Positions 8,746-17,467 of a stretch of DNA of 64,000 bases are shown one piece after another. How positions within the stretch are numbered: the first letter of the stretch is position 1; each line of letters opens with the position of its first letter. This stretch comes from Sphingomonas chungangi (GTDB taxonomy: Bacteria; Pseudomonadota; Alphaproteobacteria; Sphingomonadales; Sphingomonadaceae), in assembly GCF_013778325.1 (NCBI RefSeq), contig NZ_JACEIB010000001.1, positions 186,001-250,000 of the forward strand, in the 5' to 3' direction. Under the pieces are notes generated by a model, which saw nothing but the letters and a program-made list of their open reading frames with translations, did not search any database and had not been told where the DNA came from. A program made the translations under genes and the position numbers.

Positions 8746-9554
8746 CCTCTCTCGAAACCCTCCCGCCGCGCTCGGCGCTGTATCTGCCCGCCTCGAACGC
8801 CCGCGCCATCGCCAAGGCGCGGACGCTCGATGCCGACATGATCATCCTCGATCTCGAGGATGCCGTGCCGGAGGCGGACAAGGCGACGGCGCGCGACGCG
8901 GCGGCGGCAGCCATGGACGAGGGATTCGGTGATCGGATCGCGGCGATCCGCATCAACGCGCCCGACAGTCCTCATCATGCGGAGGATGTCGTGGCGGCCC
9001 AGGCCTCGCAGACGGCGGCGATCGTCATCCCCAAGGTCGAGATGGCCGAAAGCGCCGCGCAGATCGCGCGCGCCGTCGGCAAGCCCGTGCTGGCCATGAT
9101 CGAGACGCCCGCCGGCATCCTCGCCGCCGCATCGATCGCTGCGGCCGACGGCGTCGTCGGCCTGATCGCCGGCACCAACGACATCGCCCACGCCTTGCGC
9201 TTGCCGCCTTTGGCCGGGCGCGGCGGCCTGACCCTCGCCCTCCAGACGATCGTGCTGGCGGGCCGCGCGGCGGGCGTCTTCGTGATCGATGGCGTGTGGA
9301 ACCGGCTCGACGATCCGGAGGGACTGGAAGGGGAGTGCCGCGAGGGCCGCGATCTTGGCTTCGACGGCAAGACCCTGATCCATCCCAACCAGATCGCCGT
9401 CGCCAACCGTGCCTTCAGCCCCAGCGAGGCCGAGATCGAGGATGCGCGCGCGCTGATCGAGGCGGCGCAGGGCGGTGCCGTCCGCTTCCGCGACCGGATG
9501 GTGGAGGACATGCACGTCGCCACCGCCCGCGCGCTGCTGGAGCGGGCGCGGTGA
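8742..9554 (+). CDS. CitE/HpcH-family CoA ester lyase (CLYBL-like, candidate citramalyl-CoA lyase)
   Basis: A 270-residue TIM-barrel lyase of the HpcH/HpaI aldolase and citrate lyase beta family. Landmarks are RSALYLPASN at the start, LDLEDAV near residue 42, IRINAPDSP, PKVEMAES, MIETPAGI and AGTNDIAHAL, followed by GKTLIHPNQI. Such enzymes cleave or form 3-hydroxy-acyl-CoA esters such as malyl- or citramalyl-CoA. It overlaps cobQ (ATGA) and cobT (GTGA), so it is a coupled member of the B12 operon, although it is not a cobalamin-synthesis enzyme. The human relative CLYBL removes citramalyl-CoA made from itaconyl-CoA, which inactivates the B12 cofactor of methylmalonyl-CoA mutase; a protective role here is my inference. 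A malyl-CoA or citryl-type activity is equally possible from sequence alone. Confidence 0.85.
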   Translation: MTSLETLPPRSALYLPASNARAIAKARTLDADMIILDLEDAVPEADKATARDAAAAAMDEGFGDRIAAIRINAPDSPHHAEDVVAAQASQTAAIVIPKVEMAESAAQIARAVGKPVLAMIETPAGILAAASIAAADGVVGLIAGTNDIAHALRLPPLAGRGGLTLALQTIVLAGRAAGVFVIDGVWNRLDDPEGLEGECREGRDLGFDGKTLIHPNQIAVANRAFSPSEAEIEDARALIEAAQGGAVRFRDRMVEDMHVATARALLERAR

Positions 9555-10570
9555 CGAGCGAGGCTCAGGTCTGGGCGCATCTCGACGCGCTTGCCAAGCC
9601 GCGCCGCAGCCTGGGGAGATTGGAGACGCTGGCAGTACGGCTGGCGACGATCCAGCAACGGCTCGATCCGGTGACGCGGCCGCGCCGCATCGTGCTGTTC
9701 GCGGGCGACCACGGCGTGGTGGCGGACGGGGTCTCGGCCTGGCCGTCCGAGGTGACCGGGCTGATGGTCGGCACCATCCTTTCCGGTCGCGCGACGAGCA
9801 GCGTGCTGGCTGCCGCGCACCGCTGCGACCTGCGGCTGGTCGATGTGGGCGGAATGGCGCCGTTGCCGGAACCGGCACCGGATTTCTTCCGGAACGGCCG
9901 GGTCTCCTCCGGCACCAGGAGCCTCGCGCATGGTCCGGCGATGACGATCGCCGAATTCGATGCCGCGTGGGCGGTGGGCGCCGAGGAGGCGGACCATGCC
10001 GTCGCGGACGGATACAGATTGCTGATCGCCGGCGAGATGGGCATCGGCAATACCACGCCCGCCGCCTGTCTCACCGCGCTGCTCACCGGCGCAAGCCCGG
10101 AAGGTGCGACCGGGCCGGGCGCGGGAGCGAGCGAGGATGTGGTCGCCGCCAAGGCACGCATCGTCGCGGCGGCCACGGCCCGCGCCGCCGCGATCCTGCC
10201 CGACGATCCGCGGGCCGCGATCGCCGGGGTGTGCGGCTACGAGATCGCCGCAATGGCCGGCTACTTCGCGCGGGGAGCGGAATTGGGCGCGACCATGCTG
10301 CTCGACGGCTATGTCGCGACCGCCGGCGCGTTGATCGCCGAGCGGCTCGCTCCGGGCTCCGCGAACGCGATGATCGCGGGCCATCGCTCTGCCGAGCCCG
10401 GCCACGAGGCGGCGCTCGACGCGCTGGGGCTGGAGCCGCTGCTCGACTGGGGCATGCGGCTGGGCGAGGGGACGGGGGCGCTGGTCGCGCTGCCGCTGGT
10501 CGATGCGGCGGCGGCGTTACTGACGGGCGTGGCGCGGCTCGACGAGCTCGGCGTGGATCGTGAGGACTGA
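9551..10570 (+). CDS. cobT: Nicotinate-nucleotide-dimethylbenzimidazole phosphoribosyltransferase
   Basis: A 339-residue CobT/CobU-family enzyme that makes alpha-ribazole phosphate from nicotinate mononucleotide and 5,6-dimethylbenzimidazole. It shows the family's KPRRSLGRLE start, LFAGDHGVVADGVSAWP, GEMGIGNTTPAACL, and the catalytic glutamate in RLGEGTGA (Glu306). Length is normal. The GTG at 9551 overlaps the lyase stop (GTGA). The stop lies 11 bases inside cobS. This gene and cobS build and attach the lower nucleotide loop. Confidence 0.94.
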   Translation: MTSEAQVWAHLDALAKPRRSLGRLETLAVRLATIQQRLDPVTRPRRIVLFAGDHGVVADGVSAWPSEVTGLMVGTILSGRATSSVLAAAHRCDLRLVDVGGMAPLPEPAPDFFRNGRVSSGTRSLAHGPAMTIAEFDAAWAVGAEEADHAVADGYRLLIAGEMGIGNTTPAACLTALLTGASPEGATGPGAGASEDVVAAKARIVAAATARAAAILPDDPRAAIAGVCGYEIAAMAGYFARGAELGATMLLDGYVATAGALIAERLAPGSANAMIAGHRSAEPGHEAALDALGLEPLLDWGMRLGEGTGALVALPLVDAAAALLTGVARLDELGVDRED

Positions 10571-11342
10571 GGCACCCTTCTGGGCGCCGCCGCTGATGGC
10601 GCTCCAGTTCCTCACGCGCCTGCCGGTGCCCGTCATCGGACGGCTGAATGAGGCGGAGGCGCGCGATGCGTTGTCGCGCGGCATGGCGTGGCTGCCGCTG
10701 GTCGGCGCGCTGATCGGCTGCGTCACGGCCGGCGTGTTTGTGGGCGCGCGGATGCTGTGGTCGCCGCTGGTGGCAGCGGTCATCGCATTGGCGGTCGAGG
10801 CGCGGCTGACCGGCGCTTTCCACGAGGACGCGGTCGCCGATTTCTGCGATGCCTTCGGCGGTGGGCGCACGGCGGAGGATGTCCACCGCATCATGAAGGA
10901 CAGTCGCATCGGCAGCTATGGTGCCTTGGGGCTGGGCCTCGCCGTGCTGCTCCGGGTGGCGACGACGGCCGATCTGCCGGCCTCGTTCGCCTTCGCGGGC
11001 ATCGTCGGCGCGGCGACGATGGGGCGGCTGTGGGGTGTCGCGGTGATGGCGACGGTGCCGCCCTCCGATGGTGGCAGTGGCGTAGCGCGCGCGATCGGGG
11101 CGGCCGGGCCGATGCTGCTGGCGGCGGGCGCGTTGGCGGCCGTCCCGGGGTTGCTGCCGCTCCTGCTGATCACGCCGATCGCGCTGGGTGGGGCGTTGAT
11201 CGCGGGTGCGCTCTTCCTGCTCTGGTTCGGCCGTCTGCTTCGACGCCGGATCGGCGGATCGACCGGCGACTGCCTCGGCTTTGCGGCCTATACCGGACAG
11301 CTCGTAGTGCTTCTCATGCTGGCCGCAAACTCGCCTCGATAG
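10560..11342 (+). CDS. cobS: Adenosylcobinamide-GDP ribazoletransferase
   Basis: A 260-residue membrane enzyme of the CobS/CobV family, which joins adenosylcobinamide-GDP and alpha-ribazole(-phosphate) to complete the cofactor. The signature FLTRLPVP is at the amino end, GAFHEDAVADFCDAFGGG carries the conserved metal-binding acidic residues, and KDSRIGSYGALG follows. Several hydrophobic helices make up the rest. It starts at a GTG overlapping cobT by 11 bases and is the last gene of the operon; its last 29 bases overlap the convergent LysR gene. Confidence 0.93.
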   Translation: MRTEAPFWAPPLMALQFLTRLPVPVIGRLNEAEARDALSRGMAWLPLVGALIGCVTAGVFVGARMLWSPLVAAVIALAVEARLTGAFHEDAVADFCDAFGGGRTAEDVHRIMKDSRIGSYGALGLGLAVLLRVATTADLPASFAFAGIVGAATMGRLWGVAVMATVPPSDGGSGVARAIGAAGPMLLAAGALAAVPGLLPLLLITPIALGGALIAGALFLLWFGRLLRRRIGGSTGDCLGFAAYTGQLVVLLMLAANSPR

Positions 11343-12183
11343 CCCGCATCAGCGGCAGGGGCGCGCCGAGCAGATGCTCCATATCGGGCGCCGCCGCCCA
11401 TCCGATCGTCCGGCGCGCCTCGAAGCCGGCGAGCCGCGGACGCATTACGCCTTCGCCGCAATAGCAATCCGGCATCACGGTCAGGCCAAGCCCCGCCGCG
11501 ACCATGTCCATCACCCGCTCGTCGTTGGTCGATCGGAAGGCGAAATGCGGGCGCACACCGCGTTCGGTGAAGAAACGGCTGGTCTCGGACAGCGCCTCGC
11601 AATGGCGGCGGACGATCATCGTCTCGTTGGCGAGCCGCTCGGGCGTAATCGAACCCTCTGCCGCCAGCGCATGCGCGGACGAGATGGCGAGGCTGTAGCC
11701 CTCGGTGACGACAGGCTGCTCGGCAAAGCGATCGGCGCCGCGATCGACCAACGTCAGCGCCAGATCGATCCGCCCCTTGGAGAGATGCCCGGCCAGCTCG
11801 CGCTCGGTGCCGAACAGCAGTTCGAAGCGATGCGTTCGCCCCGGCTGCGCCTCCGCCACCGCCGATGCCACCAGTCCGCCCGGCAAGCTGCCGATGACGC
11901 CGACCCGGAACGGTGGCAGGTCGCTCGACAGACCCATCGCTTGCGTGGCGACGTTGAACTCGCGCTCGATCCGGCGCGCGTGGGTGAGGAAGCGGGCACC
12001 GGCGTCGGTCAGTTCGACGCGCTGGTTGGAGCGGATGAAGAGCGGATGCCCCAATTCTCGCTCCAGCTTGGCGATGCCCACCGACAGCGTCGGCTGCGAG
12101 ACGTTGCACGCAGCGGCGGCGCGCGAGAAATTGCCCTGGTCCACCACCGCGAGGAAATAACGAAGCAGGTAACGATCGAGCAT
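11314..12183 (-). CDS. LysR-family transcriptional regulator
   Basis: A 289-residue LysR-type regulator. The winged helix-turn-helix covers roughly residues 1-60, with FSRAAAACNVSQPTLS as the recognition region, and is followed by a periplasmic-binding-protein-like effector domain. The ATG at 12183 is chosen because LysR proteins start just before this LDRYLLRYFLAV helix; an upstream ATG at 12231 would add 16 unconserved residues. It is divergent from the isovaleryl-CoA dehydrogenase gene across 125 bases, so control of the leucine catabolic operon is a reasonable inference. Many liu operons are instead governed by a MerR-type LiuR. Its 3' end overlaps cobS on the other strand. Confidence 0.88.
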   Translation of the reverse strand: MLDRYLLRYFLAVVDQGNFSRAAAACNVSQPTLSVGIAKLERELGHPLFIRSNQRVELTDAGARFLTHARRIEREFNVATQAMGLSSDLPPFRVGVIGSLPGGLVASAVAEAQPGRTHRFELLFGTERELAGHLSKGRIDLALTLVDRGADRFAEQPVVTEGYSLAISSAHALAAEGSITPERLANETMIVRRHCEALSETSRFFTERGVRPHFAFRSTNDERVMDMVAAGLGLTVMPDCYCGEGVMRPRLAGFEARRTIGWAAAPDMEHLLGAPLPLMRAIEASLRPA

Positions 12184-12308
12184 CGGGTGGGCCTTGAGCG
12201 TATGATGCACCCGCCGATGCATAGATCGCATCTATGCCATGCTTGCCGACAGTTCAATTTTCGAGAATCGCGCGAAGCCGCTACAAAGCGCCCAGCAGGA
12301 GAGACGCC

Positions 12309-13454
12309 GTGACCGATTTCGATTTCGCGCTGGGTGAGGAAGCGGACATGATCCGCGAGAGCACGGCCCGGTTTTCCGCCGACAGGATCGCGCCGCTCGC
12401 CGCCGAGATCGACGAGAAGGACTGGTTCCCGCGCGCGCTGTGGCCGGAAATGGGCGCGCTCGGCCTGCACGGCATCACCGTGGAGGAGGAGTATGGCGGG
12501 CTTGGCCTCGGCTACCTCCAGCATGTCGTCGCGCAGGAGGAGGTGGCGCGCGCATCGGCCTCGATCGGGCTCAGCTATGGGGCGCACTCGAACCTCTGCG
12601 TCAACCAGATCCGCCGCTGGGGCAACGACGCGCAGAAGGCGAAATACCTGCCGAAGCTGGTCTCCGGCGAGCATGTCGGTAGCCTCGCCATGTCGGAGGC
12701 CGGCGCCGGCTCCGACGTCGTCTCGATGAAGCTGAAGGCCGAGAAGAAGGGCGATCGCTACGTCCTCAACGGCACCAAGTTCTGGATCACCAACGCGCCT
12801 TATGCCGACACGCTGGTCGTCTATGCGAAGACCGGTGAGGGATCGCGGGGCATCACCACCTTCCTGATCGAGAAGGACATGAAGGGTTTCTCGATCGGCC
12901 AGACAATCTCGAAGATGGGCATGCGCGGATCGCCCACCGCCGAGCTGGTGTTCGATGATTGCGAGGTGCCGGAGGAGAATGTCATGGGGCCGCTGAACGG
13001 CGGCGTCGGCGTGCTGATGTCCGGCCTCGATTACGAGCGTACCGTGCTCTCCGGCATCCAGCTGGGCATCATGCAGGCCTGCCTCGACGTGGTTCTCCCC
13101 TACGTTCGCGAGCGCAAGCAGTTCGGCAAGCCGATCGGGGCCTTCCAGCTGATCCAGGCGAAGATCGCCGACATGTATGTCGCGCTCAATTCGGCGCGCG
13201 CCTATGTCTATGCGGTGGCGCGGGCATGCGACGCGGGGCGGACGACGCGCTTCGATGCGGCCGGCGCGATCCTGCTCGCTTCGGAGAATGCGATGAAGAC
13301 GGCGCTGGAGGCGGTGCAGGCGCTCGGCGGCGCCGGCTATACGAAGGACTGGCCGGTGGAGCGCTACATGCGCGACGCCAAGCTGCTCGACATCGGGGCA
13401 GGGACCAACGAGATCCGCCGCATGCTGATCGGGCGCGAGCTGATCGGAGCATGA
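12309..13454 (+). CDS. liuA: Isovaleryl-CoA dehydrogenase
   Basis: A 381-residue acyl-CoA dehydrogenase that oxidises isovaleryl-CoA to 3-methylcrotonyl-CoA in leucine and isovalerate degradation. The FAD-binding MSEAGAGSD segment and the later [17 protein letters not shown] are as in isovaleryl-CoA dehydrogenases. The glutamate of [11 protein letters not shown] aligns with the catalytic base of human IVD, whose position differs from that in medium- or short-chain enzymes. The end [22 protein letters not shown] fits the same group when read in parts. The start is the GTG at 12309, with GGAGAG about 6 bases upstream. Its stop overlaps the carboxylase beta gene (ATGA). Confidence 0.92.
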   Translation: MTDFDFALGEEADMIRESTARFSADRIAPLAAEIDEKDWFPRALWPEMGALGLHGITVEEEYGGLGLGYLQHVVAQEEVARASASIGLSYGAHSNLCVNQIRRWGNDAQKAKYLPKLVSGEHVGSLAMSEAGAGSDVVSMKLKAEKKGDRYVLNGTKFWITNAPYADTLVVYAKTGEGSRGITTFLIEKDMKGFSIGQTISKMGMRGSPTAELVFDDCEVPEENVMGPLNGGVGVLMSGLDYERTVLSGIQLGIMQACLDVVLPYVRERKQFGKPIGAFQLIQAKIADMYVALNSARAYVYAVARACDAGRTTRFDAAGAILLASENAMKTALEAVQALGGAGYTKDWPVERYMRDAKLLDIGAGTNEIRRMLIGRELIGA

Positions 13455-15052
13455 GCGCGCCCGTCCTCGACACCAAGCTGCTGCCCGACAGCGAAGACTT
13501 CCGCGCCAACGCCGCGCACAATCGCGGTCTGGCGGAGGCGCTGCGCTCCACCGTCGCGAGTGCCGCGCAGGGTGGTTCCGAGAGCGCCCGCGCAAAGCAT
13601 GTTTCCCGTGGGAAACTCCTGCCGCGCGATCGCGTCGAGGGCTTGCTCGATCCCGGCTCGCCCTTCCTCGAAATCGGCCAGCTCGCCGCCAACGGCCTCT
13701 ATGACGACGAGGTGCCGGGCGCCGGCCTGATCGCCGGCATCGGCCGCGTCTCCGGCCGGCAGGCGATGATCGTCTGCAACGACGCGACGGTGAAGGGCGG
13801 CACCTATTATCCGCTCACCGTGAAGAAGCATCTCCGCGCGCAGGAGATCGCGATCGAGAACCGGCTGCCCTGCGTCTATCTGGTCGACAGCGGCGGTGCC
13901 AACCTGCCCAACCAGGCCGAGGTCTTCCCCGATCGCGACCATTTCGGCCGTATCTTCTACAATCAGGCGAACATGTCGGCGCTGGGCGTGCCCCAGGTCG
14001 CCTGCGTGATGGGATCGTGCACGGCGGGCGGCGCGTACGTGCCGGCGATGTCCGACGAGACGGTGATCGTGCGCAACCAGGGCACGATCTTCCTCGCCGG
14101 CCCGCCGCTGGTGCAGGCCGCGACGGGCGAGGTGATCTCGGCCGAGGATCTCGGCGGGGGCGATCTGCACGGGCGCAAGTCCGGCGTGGTCGATCATGTC
14201 GCCGAGAATGACGAGCATGCGCTGACGATCGTGCGCGACATCGTCTCGACGCTGCAGCCGGCGCCGGGGATCGACCTCAACATGCGCGAGCCGCGTGCGC
14301 CGAAATTTGCGCCGGAAGAGCTGTACGGCATCGTGCCTCAGGACGTCCGCGCGCCCTATGATGTGCGCGAGGTGATCGCTCGCATCGTCGACGGCAGCGA
14401 GTTCCACGAGTTCAAGGCGCTCTACGGCACCACCCTCGTCTGCGGCTTCGCGCACATCTGGGGCATGCCGGTCGCGATCCTCGCCAATAACGGCGTGCTG
14501 TTCTCGGAGAGTGCGCTCAAGGGCGCGCACTTCATCGAGCTCGCCTGCCAGCGGCGCATCCCCCTGCTGTTCCTCCAGAACATCTCGGGCTTCATGGTCG
14601 GCGGCAAGTACGAGGCCGAAGGCATCGCCAAGAACGGCGCCAAGCTGGTGACGGCGGTGGCGACCGCGCAGGTGCCCAAGATCACCGTGCTGATCGGCGG
14701 CAGCTTCGGCGCGGGCAATTACGGCATGTGCGGCCGCGCCTACCAGCCGCGTTTCCTGTTCACCTGGCCGAACGCGCGGATCAGCGTGATGGGCGGCGAG
14801 CAGGCGGCAAGCGTGCTGGCCACCGTCCACCGCGATGCCGCGAAATGGACGCCGGAGGAGGCGGAAGCCTTCAAGGCCCCGATCCGCCAGAAATACGAGG
14901 ACGAGGGCAACCCCTATTTCGCGACGGCACGGATGTGGGACGACGGCATCATCGACCCGGCACAGAGCCGCGACGTGCTCGGCCTCGCCTTCGCCGCGAC
15001 GCTGAACGCGCCGGTGCCCGAAGCGGCGCGCTTCGGCGTGTTCAGGATGTGA
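13451..15052 (+). CDS. liuB: Methylcrotonyl-CoA carboxylase, carboxyltransferase (beta) subunit
   Basis: A 533-residue carboxyltransferase subunit. With the biotin subunit encoded downstream it carboxylates 3-methylcrotonyl-CoA to 3-methylglutaconyl-CoA. Crotonase-fold landmarks include [25 protein letters not shown], seen in pieces near residues 50-75, [29 protein letters not shown] and [16 protein letters not shown]. The F(L)[17 protein letters not shown] region is typical of MCC beta rather than propionyl-CoA carboxylase. The start overlaps the liuA stop by four bases. The stop is joined as TGATG to an inserted nuclease-like ORF rather than to liuD. Confidence 0.94.
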   Translation: MSAPVLDTKLLPDSEDFRANAAHNRGLAEALRSTVASAAQGGSESARAKHVSRGKLLPRDRVEGLLDPGSPFLEIGQLAANGLYDDEVPGAGLIAGIGRVSGRQAMIVCNDATVKGGTYYPLTVKKHLRAQEIAIENRLPCVYLVDSGGANLPNQAEVFPDRDHFGRIFYNQANMSALGVPQVACVMGSCTAGGAYVPAMSDETVIVRNQGTIFLAGPPLVQAATGEVISAEDLGGGDLHGRKSGVVDHVAENDEHALTIVRDIVSTLQPAPGIDLNMREPRAPKFAPEELYGIVPQDVRAPYDVREVIARIVDGSEFHEFKALYGTTLVCGFAHIWGMPVAILANNGVLFSESALKGAHFIELACQRRIPLLFLQNISGFMVGGKYEAEGIAKNGAKLVTAVATAQVPKITVLIGGSFGAGNYGMCGRAYQPRFLFTWPNARISVMGGEQAASVLATVHRDAAKWTPEEAEAFKAPIRQKYEDEGNPYFATARMWDDGIIDPAQSRDVLGLAFAATLNAPVPEAARFGVFRM

Positions 15053-15546
15053 TGGAGAGCGATGCGCCCATACCTCCCCGGGACGGGGAGGGGGACCGCC
15101 CGGCGCAGCCGGGTGGTGGAGGGGTTTTCGATACCTCGCGAATGGCCATCGCTCGCGCGCGTCGCGAACGCCGCAGCGGTAACTTGCCGGAAGTCTTGCT
15201 CTGGCGCGTTCTTCGCCCGCGACCGGGCGGCTTAAAGTTCCGCCGCCAGCATCCTATCGATCGCTACATCCTCGATTTCGCCTGCCTCGAAGCGCGGCTT
15301 GCAATCGAGATAGACGGCGAAGCGCATGATCGAGGCGACCGCGCTACCCGGGATGCAAACCGAGACGCGCGCCTATCCGATCTCGGCTTCCGCACGCTTC
15401 GCATCCCGGCCCGTGACGTACTCAGCGATCTCGACGCCGTACTTCGCGGCATCGTTTCGGCCTGCTCCGCAGGCCGACCCCTCCACCAGCCTTCGGCTGG
15501 TCCCCCTCCCCGTTCCGGGGAGATATTTCTGGGCGAGCCATCATGA
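15052..15546 (+). CDS. DUF559 / Vsr-like endonuclease-domain protein inside the liu operon
   Basis: A 164-residue ORF whose conserved part is about residues 35-140. It shows LPEVLLWRVL, KFRRQHPI, YILDFAC, the likely nuclease core LAIEIDGEAHD (acidic E.DG motif), DARLSDLGFRTLRI and a closing DVLSDLDAV helix. This is the DUF559 family, related to very-short-patch repair and PD-(D/E)XK nucleases. Its activity in cells is not established. The ATG at 15052 is joined to the liuB stop (TGATG), and the stop overlaps liuD (ATGA). The domain itself could start at the ATG at 15142. Residues 8-24 and 143-157 are translated from the flanking inverted repeats, so it looks like a small cassette that entered the operon without breaking translational coupling. 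Confidence 0.8.
   Translation: MESDAPIPPRDGEGDRPAQPGGGGVFDTSRMAIARARRERRSGNLPEVLLWRVLRPRPGGLKFRRQHPIDRYILDFACLEARLAIEIDGEAHDRGDRATRDANRDARLSDLGFRTLRIPARDVLSDLDAVLRGIVSACSAGRPLHQPSAGPPPRSGEIFLGEPS
15071..15124 (+). repeat. Left arm of inverted repeat flanking the DUF559 ORF (two tandem hairpins)
   Basis: This 54-base arm holds two hairpins: CTCCCCG-gga-CGGGGAG at 15074-15090 and CCCGGC-gca-GCCGGG at 15099-15113, ending TGGTGGAGGGG. Its first 27 bases match 25 of 27 with the reverse complement of the right arm. It lies inside the translated frame before the nuclease domain. Confidence 0.85.
15478..15525 (-). repeat. Right arm of inverted repeat flanking the DUF559 ORF (two tandem hairpins)
   Basis: This 48-base arm is the inverted partner of the one at 15071-15124. 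It holds CCAGCC-ttc-GGCTGG at 15486-15500 and CTCCCCG-ttc-CGGGGAG at 15506-15522. The second hairpin stem differs in sequence from the left arm (CCAGCC against CCCGGC) but stays fully paired, so the structure appears to be kept by paired changes. A further small hairpin GCCTGC-tcc-GCAGGC lies just before it, near 15460-15474. Confidence 0.85.
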
Positions 15547-17435
15547 TCACCTCCCTCCTCATCGCCAATCGCGGTGAGATCGCCTGCCGGGTCATCCGCA
15601 CCGCGCGGAGGCTCGGGATCCGGACCGTCGCCGTCTATTCGGATGCCGATGCGAACGCATTGCACGTGCGCTCGGCGGACGAGGCGGTGCATATCGGGCC
15701 GTCGCCGGTGCGCGAGAGCTATCTGCTCGGCGATCGGATCATCGCGGCCGCCAGGCAGACCGGGGCCGAGGCGATCCACCCCGGCTACGGCTTCCTCTCC
15801 GAGAATGCCGAGTTCGCGCAGGCGGTGATCGATGCCGGGCTGATCTGGGTCGGGCCGAACCCGTCCTCGATCACCGCCATGGGCCTCAAGGACGCCGCCA
15901 AGACGCTGATGCAGGAGGCCGGCGTGCCGACCACGCCCGGCTATCTCGGCGACGACCAGTCGGCGGAGCGCCTCAAGGCCGAGGCCGACAAGATCGGTTA
16001 TCCGGTGTTGATCAAGGCGGTCGCGGGCGGCGGCGGCAAGGGCATGCGCAAGGTGGATGCGGCGGAGGATTTCGCCGACTCCTTGCTTTCCTGCCGGCGC
16101 GAGGCGGCGTCGAGCTTTGGCAACGACCAGGTGCTGCTGGAGAAATGGGTCACCAACCCGCGCCATATCGAGGTGCAGGTGTTCGGCGACACCCACGGCA
16201 ACGTCGTCCACCTGTTCGAGCGCGACTGCTCGCTCCAGCGCCGCCACCAGAAGGTGATCGAGGAGGCGCCCGCGCCCGGCATGGATGCGGAGACGCGCGA
16301 GGCGATCTGCCAGGCGGCGGTGCGCGCGGCCAAGGCGGTCGACTATGTCGGCGCCGGCACGATCGAATTCATCGCCGACGGCTCCGAGGGCCTGCGCGCC
16401 GACCGCATCTGGTTCATGGAGATGAACACCCGCCTGCAGGTCGAGCATCCCGTCACCGAAGAGATCACCGGTCAGGATCTGGTGGAGTGGCAGCTGCGCG
16501 TGGCGTCGGGCGAGCCGCTGCCGAAGCGACAGGACGAGCTGGCGATCCATGGCTGGGCGATGGAAGCGCGGTTGTATGCGGAGGATCCGGCGAAGGGATT
16601 TCTGCCTTCGATCGGGAAGCTCGATATCCTCCAATTCGGCTACAGCGCCGGTGAGCGCATCGATACCGGCGTGTACGAAGGCGCCGAGGTTTCACCGTTT
16701 TACGATCCGATGATCGCCAAGGTCATCGCGCATGGCGACGATCGGGACGAGGCACGCCTGCGGCTTCGCGCGATCGTGTCAGGCTCGACGGTCTATCCGG
16801 TGAAGACCAATGCCAGTTTTCTGGTGAAGGCGCTCGATCATCCCGTGTTCGCCGCCGGAGATGTCGATACCGGTCTGATCGGCCGCGAGGGCGAGGCGAT
16901 GGCGGAGGCACCCAGGCTTTCCGATCACGATCTGACCCATGCAGCGCGATGGATCGGGCGGAATCTCAGCGGATTTTCGCCGATCGTCGACGGGTTGTTC
17001 GGCTTTCGCCTGAACAGGAAACCGACCGACAAGATCGCGCTCGCCGTGAACGGGCAGCGGACGGAATTTGCCCCCAGCCTCGACGGCTCGCCTTATCACA
17101 CGCCGATGCGGGAAATGCCGAACCGGCTGGAACAGCTCGTGCTGATCGATGGCGCGGCGTTCCTGGTCGGCCCGAGCCGTGCAAGCGGTACGGGCGGCGG
17201 CGATGCCGCCGATGGTGCCATCCTCTCGCCGATGCCGGGCCGCATCATCGCAGTCGCAGTGCAGGCGGGGCAGGCGGTCAGCAAGGGCCAGAAGCTGCTG
17301 ACCCTCGAAGCGATGAAGATGGAACACAGCCTCGTCGCGCCGTTCGACGGGACCGTGGCCGAGCTGAACGCGGCCGAGGGCGGTCAGGTCAGCGAAGGGG
17401 CGCTGCTGGCGAAGATCGAGAAAGCGGAGAGCTGA
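15543..17435 (+). CDS. liuD: Methylcrotonyl-CoA carboxylase, biotin carboxylase/BCCP (alpha) subunit
   Basis: A 630-residue biotin-dependent subunit. The amino-terminal biotin carboxylase domain (about 1-450) shows SLLIANRGEIACRVIRT, HPGYGFLSEN, the ATP-grasp loop AVAGGGGKGM and EMNTRLQVEHPVTE. A linking BT-like region follows, and the carboxy-terminal biotinyl domain carries EAMKMEH with the biotinylated Lys592. The length suits MCC alpha. Its ATG overlaps the stop of the inserted DUF559 ORF. The usual partners for the last steps, 3-methylglutaconyl-CoA hydratase and HMG-CoA lyase, are not next to it. Confidence 0.94.
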   Translation: MITSLLIANRGEIACRVIRTARRLGIRTVAVYSDADANALHVRSADEAVHIGPSPVRESYLLGDRIIAAARQTGAEAIHPGYGFLSENAEFAQAVIDAGLIWVGPNPSSITAMGLKDAAKTLMQEAGVPTTPGYLGDDQSAERLKAEADKIGYPVLIKAVAGGGGKGMRKVDAAEDFADSLLSCRREAASSFGNDQVLLEKWVTNPRHIEVQVFGDTHGNVVHLFERDCSLQRRHQKVIEEAPAPGMDAETREAICQAAVRAAKAVDYVGAGTIEFIADGSEGLRADRIWFMEMNTRLQVEHPVTEEITGQDLVEWQLRVASGEPLPKRQDELAIHGWAMEARLYAEDPAKGFLPSIGKLDILQFGYSAGERIDTGVYEGAEVSPFYDPMIAKVIAHGDDRDEARLRLRAIVSGSTVYPVKTNASFLVKALDHPVFAAGDVDTGLIGREGEAMAEAPRLSDHDLTHAARWIGRNLSGFSPIVDGLFGFRLNRKPTDKIALAVNGQRTEFAPSLDGSPYHTPMREMPNRLEQLVLIDGAAFLVGPSRASGTGGGDAADGAILSPMPGRIIAVAVQAGQAVSKGQKLLTLEAMKMEHSLVAPFDGTVAELNAAEGGQVSEGALLAKIEKAES

Positions 17436-17467
17436 CCCCCAAACGGATGGTCTCAGGCTGGCTTCGG

